A stretch of DNA of 64,000 bases. It comes from Helopsaltes ochotensis (Eukaryota > Chordata > Aves > Passeriformes > Locustellidae). The position numbers were made by a program, and so were the translations under genes. The first letter of the stretch is position 1; each line of letters begins with the position of its first letter. Location: contig VXBM01000763.1 of the NCBI GenBank assembly GCA_013400155.1, forward strand, positions 361,232 through 425,231. Direction: 5' to 3'. Shown here in pieces: positions 13,730-25,923 of this stretch. The notes beneath the pieces are model-generated. The model had not been told where the DNA came from. It saw only the letters and a program-made list of their open reading frames with translations, and did not search any database.

Positions 13730-16700
13730 CCAGCACGGACATGCCATGTAAAGGGCATTCCAAGGTTTGCTGCTCCCAGCCTTTCCTCCTCTGAGCTGCT
13801 GGCTCCTCCATCATGGGGCAAGTGCCCAGAAGTCCTGTGGGAGACCTGATTGAGAGAGGGTTGTGCTTTCCCTGGAGATGTCTGCAGCAGGGCAGCTTGC
13901 CTGGCTGGGCTAGGGGTCCCTGTGAGCTCCTGGAGATGAGAACTGAGCTGATAAATGACCAGGCACAGAGAAGGGCAGCAGAAAAGAGGCCTGAAGTGCT
14001 GTTTCCATCTAGTGACATTCAGAACATTTTGTGAGGAAACCATTCAGTGTTTGTAGCACTGCAGTGACACAGAGGAGGGATTTGCTTAGATCCCAGTGAG
14101 TGCAGCAGTGACAATCCTGCAGCCTGCCTGCCAGCTCAGGGAGTGCATGCTCCTCACACCTGAGTCACCTTTGTTAGTCCCTAACACACAGCAAGTGCCT
14201 CTCTGCTTTATGTAATCAGTCACTGCATAACTCCCATTCATTTGCGTTTGGGAAGACAAAAGGCTGCAGATTAAGGTGCTCTTTAACGCCTAATTCTGCC
14301 CTCATAGGAATAGAGACAGCACAGGCAGTTCCAAGATGCTCCTCAGAGGGAGTATCCTGTGTATTTTTTCACAGGCAAAATCCTGGCTCTGGTGAGGTTT
14401 CATCCTCAGCTGGAGCCAGAATACGCTTTGAGGCATGAACTCTCTACAGGCAGTGCCATCACGTTCACCTTTATTTTGGAGGAGGCTACAGATTTCATGC
14501 CCCGTGGGGATGGCAGCCTGCTCCAGGACTGATCCTGCCAGCCCTGCTTCCAAGAGGTATTACCTTCCCCTGCCTGTTGGCTCCCGCAGAGCCCTGACAG
14601 AGCAGGATGCTCTTCAAGGTGTGCGTGGGGGGATCAGCCCTCGATGGAAGAGTTTTAATGTGAAATAAGATCAAACATCACTGCCACACCTCTACCTCCA
14701 GCAGTTTCAGCCTACACAAGAAAGGGGAACGTGCAGAGGAGCAGTCCAGGTACCGCTGTAACTTCTGTAAAGGATTAGAGAGGGAAGGGAAGGAATATAA
14801 AGGAGAAAAAAGACGCAGAAAAAGAAAAACTACAAAAACCAAACCAAACAACCAACCAAACAAAAAACCAACCACACACACAAACACAAAACAAACAAAA
14901 AACCCCAAAAACAACCAAACAACAACAACAAAACCAAAACAAAAAACCCAAAAAAAAACCCAAGAAAAAAAAGGAAAAAAATTAAAATATTAAAATAAAG
15001 GAAAGAAAAAGAAAGAAAAGTAAGGAAAATAATGTCTGGAGCTGAAAATTAAATTTGGCTCTCTACTTACGTCCATGGACCTAATTGGATTTATTGCCTG
15101 ACTGCAGGAAAACTTGAAAAAGATTATGGAAAAAGAAAAGAAATTAACACATACAGTACATTTCAATATAGTTGTCAGGACTAGAAATGCAGTTAAGATT
15201 TGGAAAAACTTCGTAAACCCAGAAGGGTTTTAAGTCCGAATATGATTTGGTGTCCCCAGTCCTGATTTTTCTACCCCAGGGAGGTTTTGAAAACATAAGT
15301 GAAAGGACAGTTTAGGATGGTCTTCTTCCCCTTGACTGAAAACCTTGAGGAGAGTGGAGGAAAACTCAGAGTTCCCCCACTGGCCCCCAGCAAGGAAGAA
15401 GAGAGATTTTCCCTTTGCTTCTTTGGACTGGTGTTGACAGACTCCAAGCAGCAATCCCAGTGGAAAACCTGCACTGGGCAAATTTGCCTGCATCCTTCCA
15501 GTGAAAGACAACTGGAGCAACTCACTGCTTAGGAGGGTCCATGTGGGCTGTTCCTCCTCACTGCTTGAGCAGCATTTCACAATCAGAGCCATGGAATTCC
15601 ATTTCTCGGTGTCACTCAGTCACCCTGGGCCCAGCGTGGCTCCCTGCGCTGCTTTCCGAGAAAATGAAGTTGTCCATACTGTGAATGGCAGGATGCATCC
15701 CCAGGAATTTGCATCAGAAGGGGGACTTGGCCTCATTCCTTCAACAATTGGAGAAACACAGTGGCTCCTGTAGGTGTTGGAGCCAAAGAAAAAAAGGACC
15801 TCTTCCATGGGCAGTGAAATGAATCAATGGTTCCTGATGAGTTTGTCTTATCCTGGTTAACCCCTCCTTCCCTCCACCTCTCCCAGCTTGCAGCAGCACA
15901 GTCTGAAGTCTGAATGCCAGGCCTGGTGCACTACAACTGTTTCCCTGCCCTTCATGCCCTTGATTACTTTAAACACACTTATTTTACTGTGGAGAGGGAA
16001 CTGAGGCAACTAAATCAAATCTCTTCATTGGCAGTCAGTATCTAGTGACAAATTAATCCCTTCCTGAAGAAAACCTAAAAAAAAATTAAAAAAAAAAAAA
16101 AGCAGGTGCATCACCCCAATTTTTCTACCAGGTCAAAGGATGATTAGCTTAGATGTAGACAGCTGACATTCTGGGCTGGAAACACCTGAAACTGGTGAAA
16201 CCAATCCCACTGCTAGAAAGAGTTGGGGAGTTTTGGTGAGGATCTGAGAGCCAGGCATGTAGGTGGGCAGGGAGGGCAGGATGCAGCTTGCAGGTAAGAC
16301 ACTGGATCACACATGTCTGCAGGTGGGTGTCTACATGAGAGAGGTGGCCAGGCCCTGTCAGCAGCAGGGAAAATGGGCTGAGCACACTCAGGAGAGCTCA
16401 GGGAGTGAGACACACCTGGATGTCTGACATGAAGAGAGCTGGGGCTGTTCCTCTCCTGCAAATTGAAATATTTTCCTAGATTTGTTGAGCCAACACCCCC
16501 TAGAAGCTGAGGATACAGTCATCGTAACTTGGCCAGGAAAAGAGATCAGTTCATCCTTTCCTTTCAGCACCCTCCTCACAAAAACTCTGGGCATCCTTTT
16601 ACTTCTAAAGGAAATAGACTGCTAGTGGCAAGGTAGCATTCCTGCATCCAAAGCATTCCACCAGATTCCAGGAGCTCATCTGTCCACCAGAAACTGGGGG

Positions 16701-18455
16701 AAAAATATCCCTTCATCCTCAGGAACAGGAAGAATGGCTGGTCTTAGAGTATTACAGTGTCTTCATGGAGCTGCACAAGTGCAAGCAAGGCTGGTGCTTG
16801 GAGAGAGCTCTAACTGGGTGGAATCAGATTGGCATCACTCCTGGATGCAAACAGGTTTGCACTGGGGATAGAGAAGGGACCTAAACTGCTGTAATAAGAT
16901 TATCAGATCTCCAGAGCAGGATTCAACTCACAAGGCATTTTAACCCTTTCTTCTAATATTGTGGTGTGCAAACTAAACGTTCTCACTGGAAAACCTGGGC
17001 AGATTTGTAATGTGTGGAAAGGGATCAGAAGTTTCTGGTCACTGCAGCTCTCAGCTCCTGGTATTATTTATAGCAGGTTTAGCACATTTCCAGTTGTCCT
17101 GTAGTTAAGATCAGGTCTTACATCCTATGAGAATCCCTTGGGAGAGAATCAGTGCCTGGACTTGCAGGTCACTTGTGGGGTTTGGAGGGAGGAAGATTAA
17201 ATGCTGCAGGATTTCCTAGGCAGGACCAGTGTTGGCCCAGTGGCACCCATGCCTCTGTGTAAAGCCACTACAGGTAAGACTTTTGCAAGAAATGTTGGGA
17301 TTCATTGTGCTTTCCTGTAACAGTACGAAGGAAGGATGAGTTTGGAGCCATGCCAGAGAGTTTCAGACTGATTCAGCAGGGCCAGCTTAGTGATGGAGGC
17401 ATTGCAAAGTGTGGATGTGACACCTAACTCTGCCACAGCACTGTGTGACCTTTAACAAATCACTTTCCCGTGATGTTCCTTGACCCCTTGCAGTAAAACA
17501 GGGCCTGTAACACTTCCTCAGTCATACTTGTCTCTTTGGATTGTCACCTTTTCAGGGTAGGGAATGAGGTTTCACACCGTGACAAGCAGCTGCTGTCTGG
17601 AATAAAACAGCATTCAGAGTTATGCTAAATGACCTTAACATTCATGACATGCTCATTGCCGTGGTTTTCCCACTGCTCACATATTCCCTGCCTGGGACAG
17701 TGAAAATAAATACCCATCCCTTGTTCCATTATACAGTAAACACATTCCCTGATTCCTTGGAGGATCTCCTTGGTTTCTTCTCAGGTCTGCTTCCCCACCG
17801 TGCTGCCGAGGATAAGGGACAAATGTTGGCGAGGAGGAAGACACTAAGTTTTCCTCTACTGAAGTATGACAGCCCTTATTATCTTTTGACAACCTCTGCC
17901 CTCTGTGTTTAGTCACACACTGCCTCAGCTACAGAGCCCAGCTGCTCCCCATCAGCTCACATGGGTTTATGTGCAAGCAGGGACAGAGGTGCCCCTCACA
18001 CTTCCCATCAGCTGAGAGCTCTGTCTGAGGAGACTGAAGAGATTGTGGTTTATTTTCACTTTGTTTGTTAAAGCCACAAACTCACACTGTCTTAACCAGG
18101 ATGTAAATCTGTTTCCCTGAACTTGAAGATGATCTCGGGTCCAAATGAGGGCCCCAATGAAGCTTCAGCTGTACAAGGCCAGGGCATCTCACCACAGCTC
18201 TCTCAAGAGTGTTGCTCTCCTGTTGTCCAACCTTCTGCCACTGAGACATCTGATGGTTTTGCTGCTACTGACCAAATCATGATTTGAGCTCAGTTTCAAA
18301 ACTGCTTCCCCAGGTGCTGAGGACAGCGGAGCTGCAAATTTCAGCGTGCCGCAGCTCTCACCTCCTGCCATCTCCAACCAGGCTGCCCTTCACAAACAAC
18401 TTGTTCTAGGAAAATGGGAAAGCAGACTGGATAAATAAGAAACAGGATTTTCCTG
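13730..18455. other. Intergenic, no gene recognised
   Basis: Ordinary non-coding sequence apart from the A/C-rich tract near 14.9 kb and a short A run at about 16079-16101. Open frames are short and overlap on both strands. Confidence 0.6.
14795..15030. repeat. A/C-rich low-complexity tract, (CAAA)n-like
   Basis: Consists of aaccaaaccaaacaacc-type units and runs of A with scattered C, then becomes A/G-rich. Minus-strand frames here (Phe/Cys/Val-rich) are artefacts of this composition. Confidence 0.85.
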
Positions 18456-18459
18456 AAAA

Positions 18460-19095
18460 CACAATCACAGAAACCATTAGGTTGGAAAAGACCTCTGAGA
18501 TCATCAAGCCTGTCTTACGACTGAACACCACCATGTCACCCAGACCACGGCACTGAGTTCCACTCCAGGGACAGTGACTCTGCCCCCTCCCCGGACACCT
18601 GACCAAGCCGTGGGCTGCCAGATTTTCCAGGGATGGGCCGTGGAGACTCTGTCAAAGGTTTTGCTCAAGCCCAGGTAGACACATCCACAGCCTTCCCCTC
18701 ATTCACTAGGCAGGTCACCTGGTCATAAAAGGAGATCAGGTTGGTCAGGCAGGACCTGTCTTTCCAAAGGCTTTGCTGGCTGGGTCTGATCCCTTGCCTG
18801 TCCTGTATGTGCTGTGTGATCACACTCAAGAAGACCTGTTCCATAACCTTGCTGGGCACTGAGGTCAGGCTGACAGGTCTGTACTTCCCTAGGTCCTCCT
18901 TCCAGCCCTTCTTGTGGATTGGTGTCACATTGGCACCTCCAGCTGGGACCTCCCCAGTTAGCCAGGACTGATGATAAATATCGGAGTGGGGCTTGGTGAG
19001 CTCTTCCGCCAGCTTCCTCAGCACCTTTGGGTGAATCCTTTCCATCCCATCGACTTCTGAGCATCTAAGTGGCTCAGCAGGTCACTAAATCCAAA
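18460..19095 (-). mobile_element. CR1 LINE with internal deletion
   Basis: On the minus strand it reads CR1 reverse transcriptase (GGANVTPIHKKGWKEDLGKY, YRPVSLTSVPSKVMEQ) into the segment around FDRVST. It then jumps near 18590-18610 straight to the CR1 3' tail (ggcagagtcactgtccctgg ... gaggtcttttccaacctaa). The rest of the RT domain and the proximal 3' UTR are missing. Confidence 0.85.
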
Positions 19096-21238
19096 AGCTT
19101 TAGCCATCATGAGCAGTTCTAGCAGCAGGCAAGAGAGAATACACTGATCATGTTGCATTGCTGGAAGGTGCTTGCACAGGTTACAGCAGTGCGTGAACAG
19201 GAATAAAGTAAGTGAATAAAGTAAGTAGAATAAAAAAGCTCATCGAAACTTCCTATCCCACCTTAAAGAAATTCCCTGGCAGGAGCTTTCTTCTCCCATG
19301 AGAAAGGATGCTCACCTATGGATTAGGGCTGTGTCTTGCTTTGAAACCTCCATCTCTGGTGGTCATGGTAGTTTCTGTAACCAGATACACAACACCACAC
19401 GACAAATGTCCCATATCTGCAGATATCCATGAATTACTGCCCTGGGGGTGTCTAAAATCTTGGCCCAAATTACCTCTTCAGGCACCTGCAGAAAGCAGCT
19501 TGTCTGTCCTTACTTAGCCAGCTTTTTTATTTTAGGGTGAGACCCAATCTCCTGAAACAAGGAGATCCCAGGGTATCTCCATCACCTGTAGGGCACCTCC
19601 TCCTCTGATCTGGACCCGTTGCCCAACAGCTTCATTAGATGTCCATTTTCTAGGCTAGAAGAACACTTACAGGAGTGGGAATGTCATTTCCACACATCGG
19701 GAATGTAATTTATCCCCATTTGAGTATCATTCACTCTGCTGAAGGAAGCCCAAGCTTGGTTTTGCTCTGTGTTCACTTTGACTCCCTGCACCGTTTTGGA
19801 TCTGAGGCACTACCCCTGTGTCTTCCAGGATCACTCTTTGTGGTGGCCCAGGAGTGGTGGGGTGAGGTGTGGGTTCTGCCACCCTCCAAACTGCCCTGGG
19901 AGGGACATGGCCCAGCTCAGCTCCGCTATTTGCTTTAATTAGATATAAAATCAGCACCCCTTCAAGGTTTTGAAGGCAGGTTACCTATCAGTCCTGACCT
20001 GATCTGTCACTGTTATTGCAAATGTGGATGGGCCGCACAGCAAGAGCTTTGCTTTGTCAATAAACCCCAGACACAATGGACTGCAGGAAAGGGGAAATGA
20101 TCCAAGGAGCTGGGGCAGGCAGGGAGACAGCTTCTGCTCTCCTAGGGCAGCCAATTGCCTGGATCAGGCCTACAGCTTTCATTTCACAAAGGTGCAATCT
20201 TTAGCTCCTTTTATGTGTCCCCGGGCAGTCTCATAGACACCACCTGAAGTATATGAGAGCCTGGCTGATTGTGGGTCTGCCCCAAAGCCCTCTGAAGTCA
20301 GCGGGAGTCTTTCCCCTGACTTCACTGTGTTTGGGGCAGGCCCTGGATGACTATCCCTCAGGTTAGACAGTTTAATCATCCATTCAGCAGTACACAAAGC
20401 AGATCACATACACTTTCAGCCTGCATTGTATGGTGTTATGAAATGAGAAGATTATTTGATATGATTCAGAGATAGCTCAGGTATAAGGTAAAAAAAAAAT
20501 AACACCTTTGATGTTTTACATTACACTTCAGTTATTCCTTGAGGGCCAAATTCTCGTCACCTTACCCAGGTGAATATTGCGCTCAGCAATTTTGGTCAAA
20601 AACATTCCATCAATCTTTTTAATAGAAAATGTTGGGGGGGGGGTGGGGAACAAGGGCAGAAATTCAGCTTGGTGGAGATTTCTGGAAAACAGGACAAAAA
20701 AAGTAAATCCATGTTTTCCTTCTTTCAGTAATCAGAAAAAAAAAGAAGAATTGGGAACAAAAATTAGTTTTGAAGGTATTTTCTAACACTGCAATAAAAC
20801 TAGTTGTTTTAGTCTCCAAAAGGTAAGGAGAAATAACAATTTCCCAATGATTACAGTCTCCATCTGGCACAGCTATTTCTAGCTGAGGTGTCAGCCATCC
20901 ATGGATTATCAGCTAGGCCTGATTCTCATTTTGACTCTCTTTGGTCAAGCTACAAAATGAGCCTTTGTCCCACTTATTTTGTGTGCTATCAGAACAAGAC
21001 TGACAGCACCAGTTTCCAATTTTGGGCTGGGCAGAACTTAGGTACATCGCACTCAGAGTCAGGTGAGGTGATCTGCAGGGTCTGTAGAGCCATACCTCAG
21101 GAAGTCTGAAGAAGATTTTTTTTATCTCTAGAAATACAGAGAGGGCAAGGGCAGGGATACTTGTAGTTTCCTAGAACACTGTTGTATCATTTGAACCGTT
21201 CCTAAAAATTTTTTTGGGAAAAATCACCCTTTATCAGC

Positions 21239-21242
<4 letters not shown>

Positions 21243-21284
<42 letters not shown>
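21243..21284. repeat. ~42-base poly(A) tract
   Basis: Uninterrupted A run next to a CpG-rich segment. The preceding sequence is AT-rich with no recognised element. Confidence 0.95.
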
Positions 21285-21285
<1 letters not shown>

Positions 21286-21289
21286 CAAC

Positions 21290-21965
21290 AAATCTTTCCG
21301 TGCAGGCACCACACACTGCGGCCGAATTGCACGGACTTGGGTGAGCGACAGGGCAAATCAAAGCCTCCACCTCCAGAGGAGAGGCAAACCACAGCCCACG
21401 GCCAGTGGCAGCAATTGAAGCCCCACTTCTGAAGGAGCTGGCGGGCGATGAAACCCGGCTGGGATGGCTCTGTTCTGCCTCTGGAATCCCCTCCCACCGG
21501 CCCGCAACGCCGCTGCTGCCGGGGGCGGGGGGTTTAGCTCCACTGGCACAGGAGATGCCTTTGTTGATGGGAGCTGGGTCTCCTCTAGGGGCCTGGGCCG
21601 ATCCAGCTGTGCCGGCAGAGCCTTTGTAGCGCCGAGCAGCTCAAGTGCAGACCTGCAGTGGGTGCCTGCCCCAGCCTTTGCTGGCAGGTCGATAAGGCCA
21701 GCGCTGAGCAGAGTTGAACGACCCCGCGCTGGAGGAGCGCCACACGTAGGAGCCGGCAAGCATCCGTGCTGCTGATCCAACGCATCTCTCGAAATGCCTC
21801 TGGACTCCGCTTCTTTGCAAGCAGGGAATGCCCTTTTTTAGGAGGTGTGCGTGCTGGGAGCGTTGCAGAGGTACCAGGGAGCTGCATCTGCAGTCATCAG
21901 CGCAGCCGTGGCTTCACAGCTGGTACCACAGTTGGGGGGGGCACCTCTCTGGGCGCCTAAAATGG
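21290..21965. promoter_or_regulatory. CpG-rich segment of unknown role
   Basis: Sharply more GC- and CpG-rich than its surroundings, with open frames on both strands that look compositional. It could be the promoter of an unseen transcript, a regulatory CpG island, or an old GC-rich retrocopy. No protein family is recognised. Confidence 0.4.
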
Positions 21966-24439
21966 ATGGAGAAAACTAAAAAGAGTGATTGAAAACTAAA
22001 GAAAGACCGAAAGAGTGGAGAAAGCAAAGATAAGATTTCTTGTGATGTCTAACTTTAGTGACCAGCAGCTGGGATCCGTGCTTATCTGCAGGAAATCACT
22101 GCTCCCCTAAAGCCAGAAGTCCTGTGAAGGACATATTTTTTGTGGAGTGATGCCCACAGCTGCCAGAGAAGAGAGGATGAAGGCCTGAAGTTTGAGCCTT
22201 TCTCCTAAGGAAGGACAATTCTCGCCTGACTTCTCTGGATCTGGGCCATGCCCCGGGCTCCTGGACCGTCACCTGACCCGAGCTGGGGAGAGGCTCATTG
22301 TCATGGAGAACTGCCCAATCCAGGCATGGCCTTGGCATTTATAGGGGAGTGGGGGCTCTCAGGGTGGGACAGCAGGCTAATTGCCTTTGTTTTCCCCCTC
22401 CTTCAATCGGGGAGTCTCAGTAAATCCCTAAACCCATGACAAAAGCCCTGCTGCTTTTGAGTGCCTTTCATTAAACTCAATCCTCTTGCCTCCCTCTCCC
22501 AAGATTTGCTGAAAAGAAGTCTCTTTCAATGGCAAAAGGAAACCTAAAAGGCTGCCATTAGCTCATTCACTGTCTCCTCTGCAGACTGGGTGCCTATTTG
22601 CTGAAATCTCCTCTCAAGTGTCCCTTGAGCACACCGGGGGTAGCTCCTCTCTAGAAGGGGCCACATTCCCCGGTTCCAGCTAAGGAAGAAGCAGGGTTTG
22701 GTGCTTATGGCTGGACAGGTGCACTGGGGACAGTCAGACCTGCTAAAGCCTCCCCTGAGCCCACCACCATCCCTCAGGACCAGGGCTGGATCACTGTGGT
22801 GGTGAATCCTGATCTGACTCTGCTCTGGCAGGTTCTGGGTATGCCCCTGCCAACTGAAGTGGCACAAACCTGTTGAGAGCCATGGGATATTGCTGAGGAC
22901 ATACTGCCAGGTGCAGGCTACCCTGCAATAGAAATCTGTCAGATATGGGATCCTCAGGATCGAAAGTTTATGTGTACTGTGCAGAAACATACAGCCGATG
23001 GAAGTGGCAACATGAATTCGCCATTGGTTCTGAGTCCTCCAACATTTACGGGTGATGCCTGCAGAGACACAGCTGATGGAAGAAAGTAAATTTAAAAAAT
23101 CTGAGTGGAAGAACATGAGCTGGACATACACGAGAGTCCTGCATTGGCTCAACGCTTGCTAAGGTCTGAGAGCAGGCTGGCAAGAGTGCAGAAGGGGTGC
23201 AATGGTCACTCAGATACACAAGTATGCAGTTCCTGGCTTACTTAGGGACTGGATATTTATCTTTCAGAGGTGTTGGGAATCCCTCCACAGCTCTTAGATC
23301 AAACTCAGCAGCCTGAACTCCAAATAAAGCTATTCCACACCTGGCGGGATTGAAGCAGGACAAGACCGACCACCTTGTCCTTTTCCTACTGTTAGTCTGC
23401 CCTTTCCCTCCCACCATCGCTGCCACTGCATCACCTGAGATGGAATTAAAATCAGGAGGAATTACCCCTAAAGCCAGGAAGATGGTATCTGTGCTGGGAA
23501 GGGGCGAGGGGGAGGGGGGAGAGGCAGGAGTTGTCACCCACCCTCTGGTCACAATTGCACAAAGGGCAGTGCCGGGGCATGTACTTGGTCCCGATCCCGA
23601 GCACATGGAAGTCATCTGATGCTTCGTCATGGCTTCATTATATTTTGGATCAGGCCAGCGGTTTGTCTTGCATCACTGCCCTCCCTGTACGTCCTGCAGG
23701 TAGCCAGCGCAGAGGCGCTGCCGACTATTTTGTTTTCTGAATAGCCTGCAGGGATGGCCTTAAATCACGGCCGATGCCTGTACGTTAAAACAGCTGCAAT
23801 TTCACCCTTAACTTCATTGTGGATGCCACGCTGGTCATGAAGACCCTCACATGTATGCCCTAACTGCACACAGCCCCCGACAGACAGCCCGTGAGAGCGG
23901 CACCAATGAGGGGATGTTCAGCGAAATGGATCCTGGATGATGCATTCTCCTTTCCCAGCAGCGGGAAATCAGGAAGGATTCCCAGAAGCGCTGCCCGGCC
24001 CTCTGGCCGACTGGTCCCACCTCTTCACTGTCCGACAGTGTAAGCAGGTGCAATCCCATTAGAGAAACTGATTTGCAAAACGGACTGCGCCTCCTGCTAG
24101 CTGGCACCCTGCTGGAACCAGCCCTGCCTCTTCTACTGTTCCAAGTTTTTTTCTTTTTTTTTACTAAACCAGGCTGAAAAAGGACAGTTGAGATTCAGAC
24201 CGTTGAGAAAAACAAACAAACAAAAATGAAAGAGTGCCCACACCGCACAGCGAGACTCCAAGAAACTGCAAACCAGCTGTGTCTCCTTTGGGAGCAAAGT
24301 GGGTTTCTTTCTGCCCTACTGTGCAGATGAAATTTATCATAAATTTTTACACCTTTTATCCCGAATGATGTGAAAGAAAAACCTCTCACCCACAGAGTTT
24401 TAGAATACTTCAAACATACTGATGAACAACCAGGCCAAT

Positions 24440-25333
24440 ATCTAACAATTGTTAATATTTTATTCCCAACAGCTGTTCAGCCTGAAAAGTTTCAGTAATA
24501 CACTAAAAACAAAACCAACAAAAAATTCAAAACAAATAAAACAACAAAAAGGAGGGGAAACAAAGTAAAATAAACTTTAACCAAGTTTAAAACACATTAT
24601 AAATAAGTACAGCTCCAGAGCATAATTTACAAATATAAAACCACATAGAAACGTATGTACAGAAGAGTTACATTACGTACAAATATGTATAAAAATACCC
24701 CAGTGTTTATTCTTGTGCTAAAGCTGCGTGGCTAGAGTTATCTTTGGTACTAAGCTCAGGGAAAGCAAGACACGGCCCTGCTGTACAATATGCCAGACAC
24801 AGGAAGACCCTCCATGGGTTTGAGGAGGTTTTGGGTGGGTGTTTATACAGGGTGTTAATTCCCCCGTGCATTGCATATTGCAGGATCAGGGCACAAGCAA
24901 GGGCTTACAGAGGCAACTGCTGGCAGAAGAGGTTTTTTAATACATTGTACAAGGCACTTCATAAGAAATCTCTTCATTAATTTTTTTTTCCTGTTCTCTC
25001 CTAAGACTCACTGGATGTCTACCCTTGGGTCTTGCCAATACCACTTTATGGCTATGGTTTTTAAACTTCTCTTTCTACATTCAGGATTAGAAACCTCTGA
25101 AAACATTAGTTCGGTTCATGCCTGCAGAATTAAGATGGCAAACCATCTACGCCACCTAACATTTTCCTGGATGGGAAAAAAACCAACTTTGCATCAGCCT
25201 TCTGCTGGTGCTCAAGGGGTGTTCTTATTTTGAAAGGTGAGAAGATCAGTCTTCCTGGAAGAACTCCTGGGAAGCGCCCACGTTGAAATGCTGTTTGCAA
25301 AAGCGCACGGTCCAACTCCCATTCCCCAGCACC
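24440..25333 (-). other. FOXI3: Probable FOXI3 3' untranslated region
   Basis: Sequence downstream of the FOXI3 stop is AT-rich and repeat-free. Minus-strand AATAAA signals lie at 24706-24711 and 24459-24464, and either could end the transcript. The stretch 24480-24720 is A-rich on the plus strand (U-rich in the mRNA), as is common in transcription-factor 3' UTRs. The end is inferred; there is no transcript evidence. Confidence 0.45.
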
Positions 25334-25923
25334 CTACACCTCCGTCCCATCCCGTGTGTAGATGAGGCTGTTGACTGTGAAGTTGTAGTAGTGGTTGTAC
25401 TGGGCTCCCTGGCTGCCGCTGCTGGGGTGGAAGGAGCTGTAGTAGGCAGGGGAAGGTCCCGCCACCCGCTGCAGCTGGTCTGGGGAAGGCACCTCCTGAG
25501 AAGAGCTGCTGGAAGGGGTGAAAGTGCCACTGCTCAGCTGTCCAGCAGAGAAGTTCCTGTGGTGCAGGTCACCGCTGAGACCCCCCGTCAGCCGGCTGCC
25601 TCCGCCGCTCAGGGAGCTCATGCCGCTGAAGAAGGTGCTGAGACAGCTGGGGGTGGATGAAATGATACTGGAGGGAGAGGAGCTTTTGGGATGGTCCCTG
25701 GCGGAGGGCGAGGGGTCCAGCTCTGGGGGTGGGCTGTTTCCACACGGTTTGCCTGTGGCTGGGATGGGTCTCTCCTCCTCAGCCTTCAGGCCCCCCAGGG
25801 AGGAGGCCGCAGAGGCGGTGGCAGGGGCGTTGGGCTCAGAGCGCCGCTTGCGCTTGCGACGGAAGTTCCCGTTGTCAAACATCTTCTCACAGTTGGGATC
25901 TAGGGTCCAGTAGTTTCCCTTCC
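25334..25923 (-). CDS. FOXI3: FOXI3 exon 2 (forkhead end, NLS, transactivation tail, stop)
   Basis: A 590-base terminal coding exon with a good acceptor (pyrimidine-rich tract, ccaccag) and a TAG stop at 25334-25336. It encodes forkhead wing 2 with the RRKRKRR nuclear-localisation cluster, an acidic/Pro patch (KAEEERPIP), a Ser-rich stretch with STPSCLSTFFSGMSSLSGG, and an aromatic C-terminus with YYSSFHPSS and YNHYYNFTVNSLIY. Several opposite-strand open frames here are compositional shadows. Confidence 0.95.

Larger units (their letters stand above)
19096..24439. other. Intergenic downstream of FOXI3
   Basis: Contains a G run (20633-20647), the poly(A) tract and CpG-rich segment at 21.24-21.96 kb, and a 202-codon minus-strand frame (22544-23152) with no recognised domain. 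No gene can be supported. Confidence 0.55.

Noticed and set aside
14678..14963. Hydrophobic Phe/Cys/Val-rich minus frames resembling membrane segments
   Set aside because: Translation of the (CAAA)n-like low-complexity tract.
22544..23152. 202-codon minus-strand open frame
   Set aside because: No known motif or internal pattern; composition looks random. An old mobile element is possible but could not be shown.
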